From: Haliotis asinina
Taxonomy: Eukaryota; Mollusca; Gastropoda; Lepetellida; Haliotidae
Direction of reading: 5' to 3'
Length of the DNA: 64,000 nt
Assembly (NCBI RefSeq): GCF_037392515.1
Contig: NC_090285.1
Location: 7,260,501-7,324,500, forward strand
The notes beneath the pieces were generated by a model, which searched no databases, had not been told where the DNA came from, and saw only the letters and a program-made list of their open reading frames with translations. Of the stretch, positions 24,286 through 37,300 are shown in pieces (position 1 is the first letter of the stretch; each line of letters begins with the position of its first letter). The translations under genes and the position numbers were made by a program.

Positions 24286-25335
24286 CTAATGGGCGGAAGG
24301 CTGGGTGAGTTGCTGTGCAACCACCAACGGGCCAAAAGACTGAAGCCCCTCCATGTCCTCGACAGCCAAGTCCCTCAGGTAGTGTGAGGCAAAAACGGTG
24401 GACGACTTCCAAAAACAACCCTCCATAATCCGTGGCACCGTACAGTTCCTGTGGAGGGCCATAGTGGACGCCAGGGCTCTAATTTCATGGGGGTTGTTCG
24501 CCGTCGGATGGGGGAGTTTCTTGGCATCGTACGCCGCCAGGATAGTCGCACGAAGCCACAGAGCAATAGTGTTTCTATTAACTTCCCCCTTGCACGATGA
24601 AGAAAAAGGGATAAACAGTCTCTTTCGGGAATGTCTCTTCAAGGCAGACCTCTGGATGTAATATCTAAGGGCCCTGACTGGACACAGGAACTCCTCCTCC
24701 GTATCATGTCGTCCGAGGATGGTCGATAAAGGCGGGATGGAGAACCGTCTATCTGGTTGCCCGGGAAGCTGATTCTTGGCAATGAAGTCCCACAGCAATC
24801 CCAAGTGGACTCGACCATGCCTAGCTTGTTCAAAACGCACTTGTGTGACATCCAGGGCATGAATCTCACTAACTCTAGCTGCCGTAGCTAGGGCAAGTAA
24901 GAAGACCGTCTTCCTGGACAACAGCTCGAAGGAAGCATCCTCTAGGGGCTCATATGGGGAGCCTCTCAAGTGTTGCAAAACAACATTCAGATCCCAAGCT
25001 GGAGGGCGGAACTTGACCTTCTGGTCCTCCAACTTGAACGCCTTCAGCAGGGCAACCAGTTCTGGAACTTTAGAAATCTGACGATCCGTCTTGACCGCCA
25101 AGACGGAGTTCAATGCTGACAAGTAGGTACCCAACGTACTCCCTTTGAGATGCTTGGAATTACGTAGAAACATCAAAAAATTCGCCACGAACTGTGGGGA
25201 AGCTGTCATGGGATCCTGTGATCTCTGAGCACAAAAGCTTTCAAATGAGCGCCACTTGTCATCATAGAGGGATCTGGTGGATGTCCGATGAGCTCGGGTT
25301 ATGGCATTCGCCACATGCAAGGAATAGCCTTTCGC
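24286..25335 (-). other. DIRS tyrosine recombinase region
   Basis: Part of the DIRS element. Family features of a lambda-integrase-type tyrosine recombinase are recognisable: an RVSEIHAL arginine box, an HEIRALAST box and a C-terminal SHYLRD tyrosine. In DIRS elements this enzyme replaces the DDE integrase and inserts a circular DNA intermediate. Confidence 0.9.
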
Positions 25336-25337
25336 CC

Positions 25338-27494
25338 TTAATGCCTTCTGTAAATGGTCCAGCCGTGCAGATGGAATCTCAGCGGATCTGGATGGAGTTG
25401 TTGGCTGTGCGGATGACGAAGGAGGTGTGGCCAATCTGGAAGCTGAACCGGATCTCCGCTGACGAGGCGTCGCAGATCGGGGAACCACGGTCTGGCTGGC
25501 CACCAGGGCGCGACCAAAAGCAGTCTCAGGTTCTGTGTCTGCTTGATCTTGCCAATCACTTCTGGGAGAAGAACGGGTGGTGGAAAAGCGTACGCGTCTA
25601 GACCCTCCCACGACAGAGATAGAGCGTCGACTGCCCAAGCCTGTGGATCCGGTACGGGAGACACGTAAGTTGGTAGCTGATGGTTGAAGCTGGTGGCGAA
25701 GAGGTCCACCAAGGGTCTCCCGTGGCGAAGGCAAATCTGACGAAACACGTCTGGATGAAGCATCCATTCCGTCGGTGAAGGTCTGCCTGGGCGCGACAAC
25801 GCGTCTGCCAGAATGTTCTTGCAGCCGGGTATGTGTCGAACCCTGATTGTGATCCTGTTGCTGTCTAGCAGATCTGCTAACACGAACATCTGGTCTAGAA
25901 GTTGCTTGGACCTGGTCGTGCCCTGATTCCGGATAACCCAGACGACTGTGGAGTTGTCCGACGCCACCAGGAGCTTGGTGTTGGACAAAATCGGTAGCCA
26001 GCGGCGAACTGCTAGAATGACGGCTTGCAATTCCAGGTTGTTGATGTGCCACAACCTTTCGGCGTCGGACCACAGCCCTGAGGTCGTTCGGCCCGCCAGA
26101 TGGGCGCCCCACCCTAGTAGAGACGCATCCACGAACAACTCGTGGTCGTGACTGGAGTCTTCCAAACAGACGCCGACGCAGACATTCGATTCTACCATCC
26201 ACCACCGGAGATACTGATGTAGATGTGGAGGTAGAAGAACCCGTGACTTGAGGTCGTTCATCTGGATGAATGGTTACAGAAACCTCTGTAAGGGCCGTAG
26301 CATAAGGCGCCCTCTGAGAGTAAGATCCTGCGCCGATGTCAAAAGACCCAACAGAGACTGCCACTCTCTGAGGGTCATGGGTTGAGAGAGACCTCGATCC
26401 GCAAACGCCAGAATCTTTAGCCATCGATCTGGAGGGACCCTGACAAGATTGTCTTTTGTTAAAAATAATCCCCCGATGAAGGTCAGTTCTTGAGTTGGTT
26501 CCAGATGTGACTTGTTGGTGTTGACCATCCAACCCAGTTGATGCAGCAGGCGGGTGGAGAAGTCCAAGTGTTTGCGTAGCAGTAGAGGACTGCCGTGGTT
26601 GAGAAGGCAGTCGTCTATGTATGGATCGAAGTCTACTCCCCTTAGATGAAGAAACCTGGTAACCGGAAGCGTGATGCGTGTGAAAAGCCACAGGGCCGTA
26701 GAAATGCCAAACGGAAGCACCCTCCACTGGTAATGTATTCCGTTGAAGACGAACCTCAGGTACTTCCTGTGACGCGGATGTATGGGAACATGTAGGTAAG
26801 CGTCCTGTAGGTCCAGACTGGCTAGCCAAGCCCCGGGAGACAATTTGGCTCGAATCTGCTCTAGGGACGTCATTCGGAAATGAGGAGGGTCGGCCAGATA
26901 CTGTCTGTTGAAGACCGCCATGTTGTGAATCATGCGCATCTTGTCGGAATCTTTCTTTGGCACCAGGAAGATGGGTGAGTAGAACCCCGGGGAGCGGTGG
27001 GGTTCCAGCACTGTCTCTATGGCTCTCTTGGATAACAGAATGTCGATATTGGACTCTAGGAGAGCTAGTTGGTGTTGAGGATATATCCGCGACTGGGGAG
27101 TAGATGTCAGCGGTGGAGTCTCGACCAATGGTAGTTTGTAGCCGGACTTCAGAATCTTGCTTACAAACGGATCCTCTAGGAATGACCAGTTGGGCCAGAA
27201 GATCCCTAGTCTCCCACCTACTGGAGTCGGATGGACAGGTACGACTGGGGGTGGGAGGTCCCAGTCGGAGACATCCACGGCTTCAGCGACCAGAGTAGGG
27301 GCGCTTGCCTCTGCCTCGCCCTGGCATCGAGGGGGTGTCCCGGCTGCGCTCCTGGGGCTTCCGCTGAGTGTCATTATCCTTGGTGCGGCCCCGTCCCCTC
27401 CCAAAGGAGGAGCGGATGGATTCCCTCCTGGGAATATAGCGCTTCTTTCCACTTCCTCTGGCTCTGCCACGAAAGGCAGAACCAAGCGCCTCAA
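25338..27494 (-). other. DIRS reverse transcriptase and RNase H region
   Basis: Part of the DIRS element. The reverse transcriptase has a YIDD active-site box and a LDLQDAYLHVPI box. The RNase H part shows FVDASLLGWGAH and an NLELQAVILA box. It overlaps the gag-like and recombinase frames, as is usual in this family. Confidence 0.9.
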
Positions 27495-29280
27495 AGGTAG
27501 ACAGCGCGACTTCAGTGTTCGTTAATTCCGCGTGCGACTTGTAAATATCTGGAATCTTGTCGGCGAACAGAAACTTGGAAGTGAAGGGAGCCCGAAGTAA
27601 TTGGCGCTTAAATTCCTCCTGCCAATTACATGTATCCAGGAAGCCGGAGCGGCGAACCGAAGTTGTCATAGCCAACGCTGCACGTAAGTGACCGAGTAAG
27701 TCATGAAGAACTTTGCCCTGCCACTGGAAGATCGTCGTGAGATGATCCACCCTGGAGGCGTTGTCTTCTGATAGGTCTGCTGCAGCGGCTGAAGTAGCTG
27801 AGGCTAACGCCGAAATGGGTTTAAGCATACGCTTGAGTTCCGTGTCAATAGCTGCTAATTTGGAGTCCTGCACTTTATAAGCTGAGAGTGAAGAACTTGA
27901 CAAGCGCTTGAGTGAGTCGTCCTGGGCTGCACCATTATCTGTGAAGTCTAGGCTGTGGATCTTGTAATCCGACTTCCTTGACTTAGACGCCTTGATCGTA
28001 GGATTCAGAGACAGCTTGGCAAAATCCTCGTCCAGGAGAGACACTGCCTCCGCCACCATAGGATGAGGTGGAATTAGTAGTTCCGGGGACAAACGGATGG
28101 ACGCCGGATTATTAGGATCGACTGACGGAGAAGGACAGTCAGGTAGCCTGTCAGCAATCCACTCAAACACTGCCGATAGTGGTAGATAGGTGCCATCATC
28201 CTCGCCTACACCTGCCTCTTCTTCATAGTCAGGGCAGAAGTGTTGCTCCTCCAAATCTTCCCAAGAGACTGAAGTCGATTCCCGCCGCTGGGTGGAAGAG
28301 GTAGAAGGCGTCCGAGTAGAAGAATCCTTCAGTGAAACTCGCGAGGCCTCTGGTGAACGTGAACGCCGGGTTCTGGAAGAGCGCCGAGGAGATCTGGATC
28401 GCGAACGGAAGCGCCGTCGTCTAGGAGAGCGTGAGCATGAGCGCGAGCGCCGGCGCCGACTACGGTGAGGAGAACGGGAGCGCCGATTCCTCGGAGATCT
28501 GGACCATGATCTGCGTCTCGAGCGCTCAGCTTCTAAGCGCCGAGCGCGCTCCTCGTCTAGCTGACGTTGTAGCACCTCTTCTCTAGATAGCGTGTGAGAG
28601 ATCCTGGGGATCCGGTAAGGCGCTGGCGGAGGCACAGGAGCCGGCGTCTGAACAAGCGCTGGCGTAGGTATAGGTGCTGGTATTGGAACCAGTGAAGGTG
28701 TCCCCATCAAGGCTGTAGACGCTGACGTGGGCATAGGCGCTGACGTAGGTGTCGGTGCTGGCATAGGCGTAGGCGTTGACGTTGAAATTAGTTCGGGAAT
28801 CAAGGCAGGCGCTGACATGGGCGCTGGCACAGTAGCTGAGGTCGGCGCTGGCTCTCTAGTAGAAGTGCTGGGCGTCAGGAGAGACCGTAATAGCCTCTGA
28901 ACTTCTGGGTGCGCTAAGGCGTCCGGACGGGATAAGTCAACAAAGGCGTCCGAGCGAAGTGGCTCCGGAGACGATCGAACCGGCGTCGTAGATGAGCGCT
29001 CCAAACCAGACGTCGGCGTTGGTGCTGTAAAGGTAGGCAGCTCCGGGTCGTCCTGTAAAGAACCTAAAGAAGAAGCTGGGGAAGACATTCTCCTCTTCCG
29101 CTGAGTAAACCTCTTTCTACGGACAGCTAAAAAGGTCTTGAAATCCGCCACAGAAAGACTAGTACAATGCTGACAGCGGCTGTCAAGGGAACAGGTCTGC
29201 GATGCACAATCCGGACACCAGGGGTGGGGATCCTTGGCTGACTTCTGCCCCTTGCAGACAGTACAAAACTGCCGAGTCAT
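27283..29280 (-). other. DIRS gag-like region (ORF1)
   Basis: Part of the DIRS element; an open frame of 665 codons. The N-terminus is cysteine-rich (several CxxC pairs in the first 45 residues). The middle is rich in Pro/Ala/Thr repeats and then Arg/Ser dipeptides resembling SR proteins, consistent with nucleic-acid binding. Confidence 0.8.
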
Positions 29281-29798
29281 ACACAGTTAACTGCAACAGA
29301 TAAAACATACCCGAAGCGTGAAATAAAACAATAACGCTAGAGGTAGAAACGAAAAACACCCCTACATAAAAAATGCAGCAAAAGCGCACCCCCAACCTAA
29401 AGTGGGTACGCCTGTAAGCTCGCGACAGCGACGGCTAGCAACCAACATGGCTACCTGTGAAACATGCCACGTGGGACAAAAAACACATGAAAAACGGCAA
29501 AAATCGGGAGGAAATACCATACAAAATAGCAGAACAGATGGAGGAAGTATTCCTGACGGAATAAAGAACCTCCAAGGCCGCCATGACACCTCACAAACAA
29601 CGCAGGAAAACCCACATCGAAGTGAGAAAAAAAAGAAACATTTACAACACGAGGTAGCAAGGTAAGTGAAGTTAAATTCAATTTAACTAACCACACACCT
29701 AGGGAAACAAGACATACCTACCTGTTGAACGACAACTTTATTCAACACAATAGAAAACTCCGAGCGAAACAAACACGTCTGATCAGACGAACGCTAGA

Positions 29799-29975
29799 AG
29801 TAAAAGTGAATTTTGGGATGGCTCGCTTTCCCGCGAGTAGGGAGATCACGTCACTTCCGTGACTACATCCGTAGATTATACGAGGTAGCCATTCAGGGAA
29901 TGGCGAATCAACGTCTGTCTGATCTCTACTAGCGAAGCTTGAGGTAATATGCATAAGACCTATGGTAAGGTAAGT
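29799..29975. repeat. DIRS inverted terminal repeat, 5' side of the element
   Basis: Exact inverted partner of 23736-23912. A few extra terminal bases extend to about 29984. Confidence 0.93.
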
Positions 29976-29984
29976 TAAAAATTG

Positions 29985-30905
29985 GAACCCTGAGACCTTC
30001 TTCATTTACAGCATTTCCTGAAGCTAAGGGAATCTAGACTTGCCTCATTGTCTAGATTTGCATGGGCTTTCTTGGATATATTTGCTTCAGAGTCTGTATG
30101 ACAGACTATCAATGTGGATAAACAGTATTTTCGTATTCACTCCTTATTCCAGGTTCCAAAAACTTTCCTCTGAAAAAACATCTCATAATCCCCTTTCTTG
30201 CCGACATATGTTCATTTACCAAACGTAAAAGCTCATGATAATGATACATAATTGCTATCAAAACACACATAATACACCCTATGATCACCATTAAGGGTAG
30301 CATGTCTTTTAAGAAAGGCTAATCTGTGTACTACTAAATTGGTTGAAATAATGGATATATTGCACCAAAAAATGTACGTACGCAGATGTGAAGCTCTCAC
30401 TATATAGGAGGTGCTTTCTGTTGTTGCACATGACTTTTTTGCGAGAAACCGCTAATTACCTAACGCAGGTACAAGTCACTTGCCGAGAACAGCTAACAAA
30501 TTTGTCCCACATGCGTGGTTCTAGACCTAAATGGGTTCATAGTTTGTTGCAAAAGCATCAAATGGTCATTCAGGATTACAGGGCTGAATGGGATATATGT
30601 ATACTGTGTGAAGTCAAAGAGTCAATTAATTGTCTAGTCCAGATTTGTTAATTACACAGTTTCAACAAAAACATGATTATCAGCAGGGATAAACATTTTT
30701 GGTGGGCAAATGCTCCACTTGGTTAAGTTTGGGTGGGCCCCAATGCTTAATTTTAGGTGGGCCTTGTTTAGATTTGGATCTTTGAAGTTTTAAACTAAAC
30801 TTATTTACTCAATCTGTATGTTAATAAACTGTTTTAATAAGCTTGTATTTTTTCTGAGATGTGATTATTCACTTCTTTGAGAGACATGTTTAGAAGCTGG
30901 TGAAT
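29985..30905. other. Intergenic stretch without a recognised gene
   Basis: Short open frames only. A T/G-rich patch at 30690-30775 repeats GGTGGGC three times. No SINE or transposon ends were recognised. Confidence 0.5.
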
Positions 30906-31082
30906 CAGATAATGACAAGCTTTATGGATGAGCAGCCTCTACTGAGCGACGTTTCGAAACAGGTTCTTGTATAGTTGTCAAGCAAGTACGAGGATTTGAC
31001 AATGACACAAGAAGCTGCATCAAAACATCGCTCCGTCTGATTAAAGAAGTTGCTCATCCATAAATCTTATCCTTATCTTATA
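30906..31082. repeat. Foldback element, about 177 bp
   Basis: The left end AGATAATGACAAGCTTTATGG is matched by the inverted right end CATCCATAAATCTTATCC. Inner TGAGCGACGTTTCGAAACAG pairs loosely with CAAAACATCGCTC. It is the same family as the foldback at 14085. Confidence 0.8.
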
Positions 31083-31160
31083 TGATTATTCATGATCATG
31101 AAACAAAAACCGAAAGTTACCAAATGAAAATTTTTTAGAAACATGCTTTCATTGACTGAA

Positions 31161-31166
31161 TTTATT
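31161..31166 (-). terminator. Putative polyadenylation signal of NADSYN1
   Basis: AATAAA on the minus strand, about 215 bp beyond the NADSYN1 stop codon. It is chosen by position only. Confidence 0.4.
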
Positions 31167-31379
31167 ACGACAACCAGTCTGGGATATTATTGCATGTGGA
31201 CTGAAACTGGTTCACTTAATTGTCTATTGTGTGACTGCAGCAAATGATAACTATTTACTGCATAATATTTACTTAGGCTGCACTTGTATTTTTGGGATGC
31301 AGCGTTTTCAAACATTTTGTGTTCACAGATATTTTGATGCGGAAATGCCACAGAAACATATTCTAGGTTCATCCCTGTA

Positions 31380-34300
31380 TCATGTTATACCTCCTCTACC
31401 AAATGCGACCACTATACCCACCTGTAGACCAGATCTCTTCCTATTGACCTGAAGACAGAGAGGATCATGGGTAAACCGGTCACCTTGAGTTGTGTTTATG
31501 GCTGTATCAATGGAAGGAGCGTCTGGCTCTGGAAGGGAGGTGTCCACAGGTTCGAGTTTGACATCCAGAACATCTGTGGACACAGTGACTCCCATGATGG
31601 AGCTGCCAGCATGTCCTGTCCTGGAGGTGCTGTTGGAGTCCATGGTTCCCCCACGAGTAGAGCTGACAGGGGATCGAGAGCTGCCATCACTTTTCCCAGA
31701 GTTCCGCGCTTGCATCAATCCTGGGTTTTTCTTCCAACAGTCAGAGATCCGTTTTGCCTTTTGAAAAAAGACACCAAACTGGAAGGTTGTTTGTGGGACA
31801 TTACAAACACAAGAAACCCATTTGATCTGTTTCCTCAAATCATAAAAATTCGTGATCCCTTACTTGTATTGTTTGGAGTACTGTACCAATCTGTAATATC
31901 AGAAGATAAACTGCCTGCTCAGCAGTACATCTAATCCCATTCACATGTGTTGCATGATAACAGTAAGAACAACAATATATACAAAACAATTATGCCACAA
32001 TCAATTTCAGCATGAATAATGATTAATTCTTGCAATATTTTCAGTTACACTGCAACATAACAGGTTAAGGTAGGAGGTATTTACAATGAAATCAACAGTA
32101 TTGGCACAAACAGACCAAAATCTTAAGCATGAAAGTGGGATTCAAACACTGAGTTGACAGACCAGTCAGCTATGGCATGCAACCCCACTTTCCTCCTACA
32201 GCTCGTTAGGTGTGAGAGAATGTAGCACCCACCACTTGTAGTGAAACTTCACCTGTTTCCACTGACAGATACTACAGTCAGCAGTATTCTAATTGCCATC
32301 TGACCTTTCCTTTGTGGATTATTGGTGAAGGGCAAAAGGTAAAAGAGGGTCTCTTGATAAGACCCGTTAAATCTCCAACATAACTCACTAGGTACCGGTG
32401 TATGGTATTATGCCACTCTGAGCAATATTCCAGCAACATCACTGTGGGGGACACCAGAAACAGGCTTCACACATTGTACCCATTTGGTGAATCAAACCTG
32501 GGTCTTAGCGTGATGAGCAAACACTTTAACCACAAGGATACCACGCCGCTATTGGCACTACCTAACACTGCTGACAAAAAATGTATGTTCCCTGAGTCAT
32601 TAGTCATTCATCACTTGGCAGCACAAAATGTTTCTCAGTACATTGTAGTTGATAAGTGATAGCGCCAACTACACAGTAACTCACAAAGCATCGTTCCATC
32701 TCAACAAAAACATAAATGACAGTTCTAGTTAGAGGACTAAGTGCTAATTCAAGTGACTGTTCTACCTCTCTGTCGATGGCTGCAAACTGCCAGGGCCACT
32801 GGGCATTGTAGAGAAACTGGCGGTGATCGAAGCGGTTGTCATCAGGGCTGTAGCTCTCTGCATGATACGATGGAGTCAACACCGTCATCTTGTGTCGGTT
32901 GATTGAGTATGACCGGAAGAAAAATTTCACTTTGTCTGCAATCTGATAAAGGAAAGGTTTGCATGAATATTAACTAAATACCATCTGCCTAAAACATTCT
33001 GTCCTTTGGTTTGGTTGGTTTGGCTTGGGTTGGTTTGTTTTGGTCAGGTCAGGTCAGGTCAGGTCAGGTCAGGTCAGGTCAGGTCAGGTCAGACCTGCTT
33101 TTAGCAATATTCCATCAATATTACCAGTCAGGTCAGGTCAGGTCAGGTCAGGTCAGCTTAATGACACCTGCTTTTAGCAATATTCCATCAATATTACCAG
33201 AAATGGACTTCACACACTGTACTGATGTGGGGAATGGAACACCGGTCCTTGGCATGACAAGTAGATGCTTTAACCATTATGCTACACCACCGCCCCTTAA
33301 GACCAAGAAGGGCAAACAACTACATGACGAAGAGTCATGACACTTTCTATTATCTTACTTCACACATGAATGTCGCTTTCTGATTGGCTAAGAGCTCTTG
33401 TATTTTTTTTTCAATGTACCACACTTACAAACAAGGTATTTTTTTCAATGTACACCGTTGGGAATGCTGAACTCATTCGGTACTTTGTGGTAGTACTTCT
33501 TTATCTCGAATAACATTGAATCACGCATGATGCACGAAAATTACCGATGTGCGATTGAAAGTGAATGCAAGGGAGATAACTCTAAATTTGTTTTCTTTTG
33601 ATGTCTGCACAATGGCAACAAAACGATTCGCCATACTACAAGGCTGTACCAGTGCTTCAAACAGTTCAAAATTAAAATTCAGGTGTTCAGTAAGATAAAT
33701 ATGTTGTTCACTGGTCCCTCGGGGTCCATGGGCTCATGTACCCTTGAGGCTTGTTTATGTTCCCCTTGCCCTGCGTGACCAGTGAACAACTTATAACGCC
33801 ACATAAAGAAACATGCTTCTCCACTTCAATCATTTTATGACCAGTGTTTAAGGACATACTATCTCCAAAGCAAGCACATGTCGATCTTCTTCTGCAGAAA
33901 TAAGGAAAGCAACTGAGCAAGGACAGATAACTCTGCTTGTCAATGTGTGTGAGACGTTTTGGGGTCTATGTAATGTGATTGAAGCGAAGTAATCAGTTGT
34001 GCCATGTATAAATGTGTATACTTCAGAAAGAATAACACTGATGAGAGGACAATTTGATTCAAAATGTTGTGTGTCCAAAATTTCTTGAGAAGCTACTTGC
34101 TGTCACACAATGATACACTGCTTGACCTTGTCCCAACTTCTAGCACAGCGGACTCACCTGGGTAGGTGTGTACTTGTCCTGCCAGAGGTGGACCAGCTTA
34201 CAGAACATGCTGTATGGCCCACAAAACTTCTGTTTCCTCAGCTTCCCGTACACCGACAGCTCATCGTACGACATCCCCATGTCCTCCTGCAGGATGAACA

Positions 34301-37300
34301 CATACAGCTTATGAAACAAGGTGGAAGTGATACATCCATCAACCCATCAGCTCTTGTAAGCAATCAGTTTTTCATGCCAAAATATGACCCTTCAGTTGAT
34401 TCATCCATTCATCAATCAATCAACAAATCACCAATCAAACAATATCAAACATTTATTCATGCTTTAATCATGGATTGTCAATCAGGAACAATTCCATCCG
34501 AGAACCCATTCCTTCATCCAACTACCCATCCACCCCTCCAACTACAACCCATCCAACTACCCATCCATCCATCTACACATCAAAATACCCATCCATCCAG
34601 CTACCATCCATCCAACGACACATTCATCCATCTACACATCCATTCATTTATCCAACTACACATCCATCCATTCATCCAACTACCCATCCAGCCAGTCAGC
34701 CAACTGCCCATCCATCCATACAACCATCCATCCAACCATCCATCCAACGATTCATCGACCCAACATCCATCCATCAAACAATTCATCAACCTAACCATCC
34801 ATCCATCCATCAAACAATTGATCTATCCAACAATTCATCCACCAAACCATCCATCCATCAAACAACTGATCTATCCAACCATCCATCCAACCAACCAAAC
34901 ATCCATCTAACAGTTCATCCACCCAACCATCCATCCATCCAACAAGCCATCCATCACTCATTCATCCATCCATCAAACTATCCATCATTCATCCATCCAT
35001 CCATTCAACTACCAATCCCTCCAACTACCCATCCGACCATATACCTACCCATCTATCAATATAACAACCCATCCTACCAACTACCCATGCATCAATCCAA
35101 CCATCCATCCATCCATCCATCCAACTTCCCATCAACCTACCAGTTACCCATCCATCAAGTCCACCCATTCTTCAGATGCCTCACCTCATCTGTTTGTGCA
35201 ATCTGGCCATTAGTGAGGGGCTCCAGCTCTGCTGTGGGTGGGGCATTCAAGATGCTGAAACAGACACACACAACATGACTGAACACTTTACACATGGCAC
35301 TGTCATCAGCACAACTACATTGGCCAAAGACACAAGTGACAGGCACTCTGGTATGTTTTGTTATCTGTGTGAGTGAGTGAGTGAGTGAGTGAGTGAGTGA
35401 GTGAGAGTGAGTGAGCAAGTGAGTTTTACAGTGCTGTTAACAATATTCCAGCAATATCATGACAGGGGACACTAGAAATGGGCTTCAAACAACACTGTAC
35501 CCAAGTGGAGAATCAAACCTAGGTCTGTGGTGTGATGAGCAAACAGTTTAACCACTAGGCTACCCCATCCTCTTGTTATCTAGGTAGTCTGTAATGTTTT
35601 TGAGGAAAATCCTTTCAACTGTCCAATGTTTTCTTCTCTACAGATCAAACCATGCTTGTATCAAACAAACCACCAGCTACGGCTGTGTGTTCTGTAAATC
35701 AGCTGTAGCCATACATAAAATGGCTGGAGGTAGTTACCTTGCCAGTGCTGTCAGCTTGTATCTATTGATGCTGTACTGGATGAAGCGACGGAGGTCTGTT
35801 TTACTGATGCCCCCGATGGGATTGATGTCAGCACTGGAGCAGTCGTACTTCGTCATATATCCACGCAGACTGGGAAGCAGAGGAACAGAGTCAGGAGTGT
35901 CTCTCATCTTGTAGAATAGTTTCCTTACATTATGTTGAAGAATATTCTAAATTTAGTTACATTACATTCTAGAGAATAGCTGCTGGGGTTTCAACATGTC
36001 AAAAAGCACAATAGAGTTCAGGATCATTTTTAACTAAAAATGTGAGGAAAGATTCACATGAAATTCACCTCTCATCCACATTGGCTGACCCCAGGACGAG
36101 GAGTCCGCCTGACCGTCCCCGTGCCCACAGACACAGCTGAGCAAACAGGTAGGCAAGAACCATCCTGACACGGGCCTGAAGTGTAAGATGATAAACATCT
36201 GAACTGACACTGATGCCCACAGAAGTGTTTGCTTAATAACCCAGTTGCCTCCAAATCATCAAATCAGAACCAGACAATCAAATGATAAATATTACGAGAA
36301 ATCATTTAGGTCCTCATTATACAATGGCATCCAAAGTCACCAGGATCTGACCACCTGATCCATATGTTGTAACTTTTGCTAGAGTTTTGACTTCAGTTTT
36401 ACGCTGCACTCAGCAATATTCTAGCTATATGGCAGCGGTCTGTAGATAATTGAGTCTGGACCAGACAACTCTGTGTTCAACAGCACATCAATCTATGCAA
36501 ATGGGAACTGATGACATGTGTTAACCAAGTCAGCGAGCCTGACTGCCTGATCCCGTTAGTCGACCCTCACATCAAGCATGGGTTACTGAAGATCAGTTCT
36601 AACCTGGACATTCATAGGTCCTTTGGCTAGAGACCAATTCTAACCTGAAAAAGTAAACTCTGACACCCACTGGAGAATTTGTAGGAATTTCAAGGCATCA
36701 CATATAAAGTTATTTATCGTGATAAAACATATATGCATGTGGCCGAGGTTGCACCATGATATATATGCATGTAGTAGAGGTTGTATGATACATAATCACA
36801 TGACACTGATGTCCAGGAGACTTGTCACATCAACTGAGGAAGAAGTAGAAAATATATTAATCAGTAGATTAACATATTCTGTTTCCAAGTTTGAAGCCAT
36901 TAGCAATTTACAGAACACTGAAGTACTGTTGGAAATGGAAAATAACTGGTTTTTTTCACATTTATATCTACAATTTATGTAATTAACATGGGTAAGTGTG
37001 AAATATCTGTTAAACTTAGTTTGTCTGTTAAACTAACTACAGTCTCAATGGTTCTGTGAACAGAAACATAAAAAAATGACAATACTTAGGAGAGATTAGC
37101 CTAAAGCGACTTATTTGGAACAGACCATCGCTTTATGCAAATTAGTGTGCGATGATATTGTATTTCAAAGGATACTTTTTGCTTGTCCATTTTGAAAACA
37201 CACTTAGCTTCATTATAAATGATAGCAAACATTGAAAAAAATAATAACTTTCATAACTTACATAACAATTTACAAATAATATCCAGTCTGTCGATCTTCT

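Larger units (their letters stand above)
23703..29984 (-). mobile_element. DIRS-type tyrosine-recombinase retroelement, about 6.3 kb
   Basis: The element lies on the minus strand and carries, in order, a gag-like region, reverse transcriptase, RNase H and a tyrosine recombinase. It has inverted terminal repeats and an internal complementary region, the defining DIRS plan. No methyltransferase domain was noticed. The two 177-bp terminal repeats are identical, which suggests a recent insertion. It looks almost whole, with about one break at most as read here. It sits between LAS1L and NADSYN1. Confidence 0.93.

Noticed and set aside
25338-27500. Other-frame open readings across the DIRS element, including the first half of a long minus frame and several plus frames
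   Set aside because: They are shadows of the element's own coding regions; the GC-richness of the element keeps alternative frames open.
33041-33157. AGGTCA arrays as nuclear-receptor response elements
   Set aside because: The 5-bp period is a simple repeat inside a SINE-rich intron. Half-sites at this spacing are not a known receptor arrangement.
34110-35278. Two overlapping open frames of about 266 codons rich in His, Pro, Ser, Asn
   Set aside because: They are translations of the degenerate CATC repeat in NADSYN1 intron 16. The composition follows the repeat in every frame and no domain is present.
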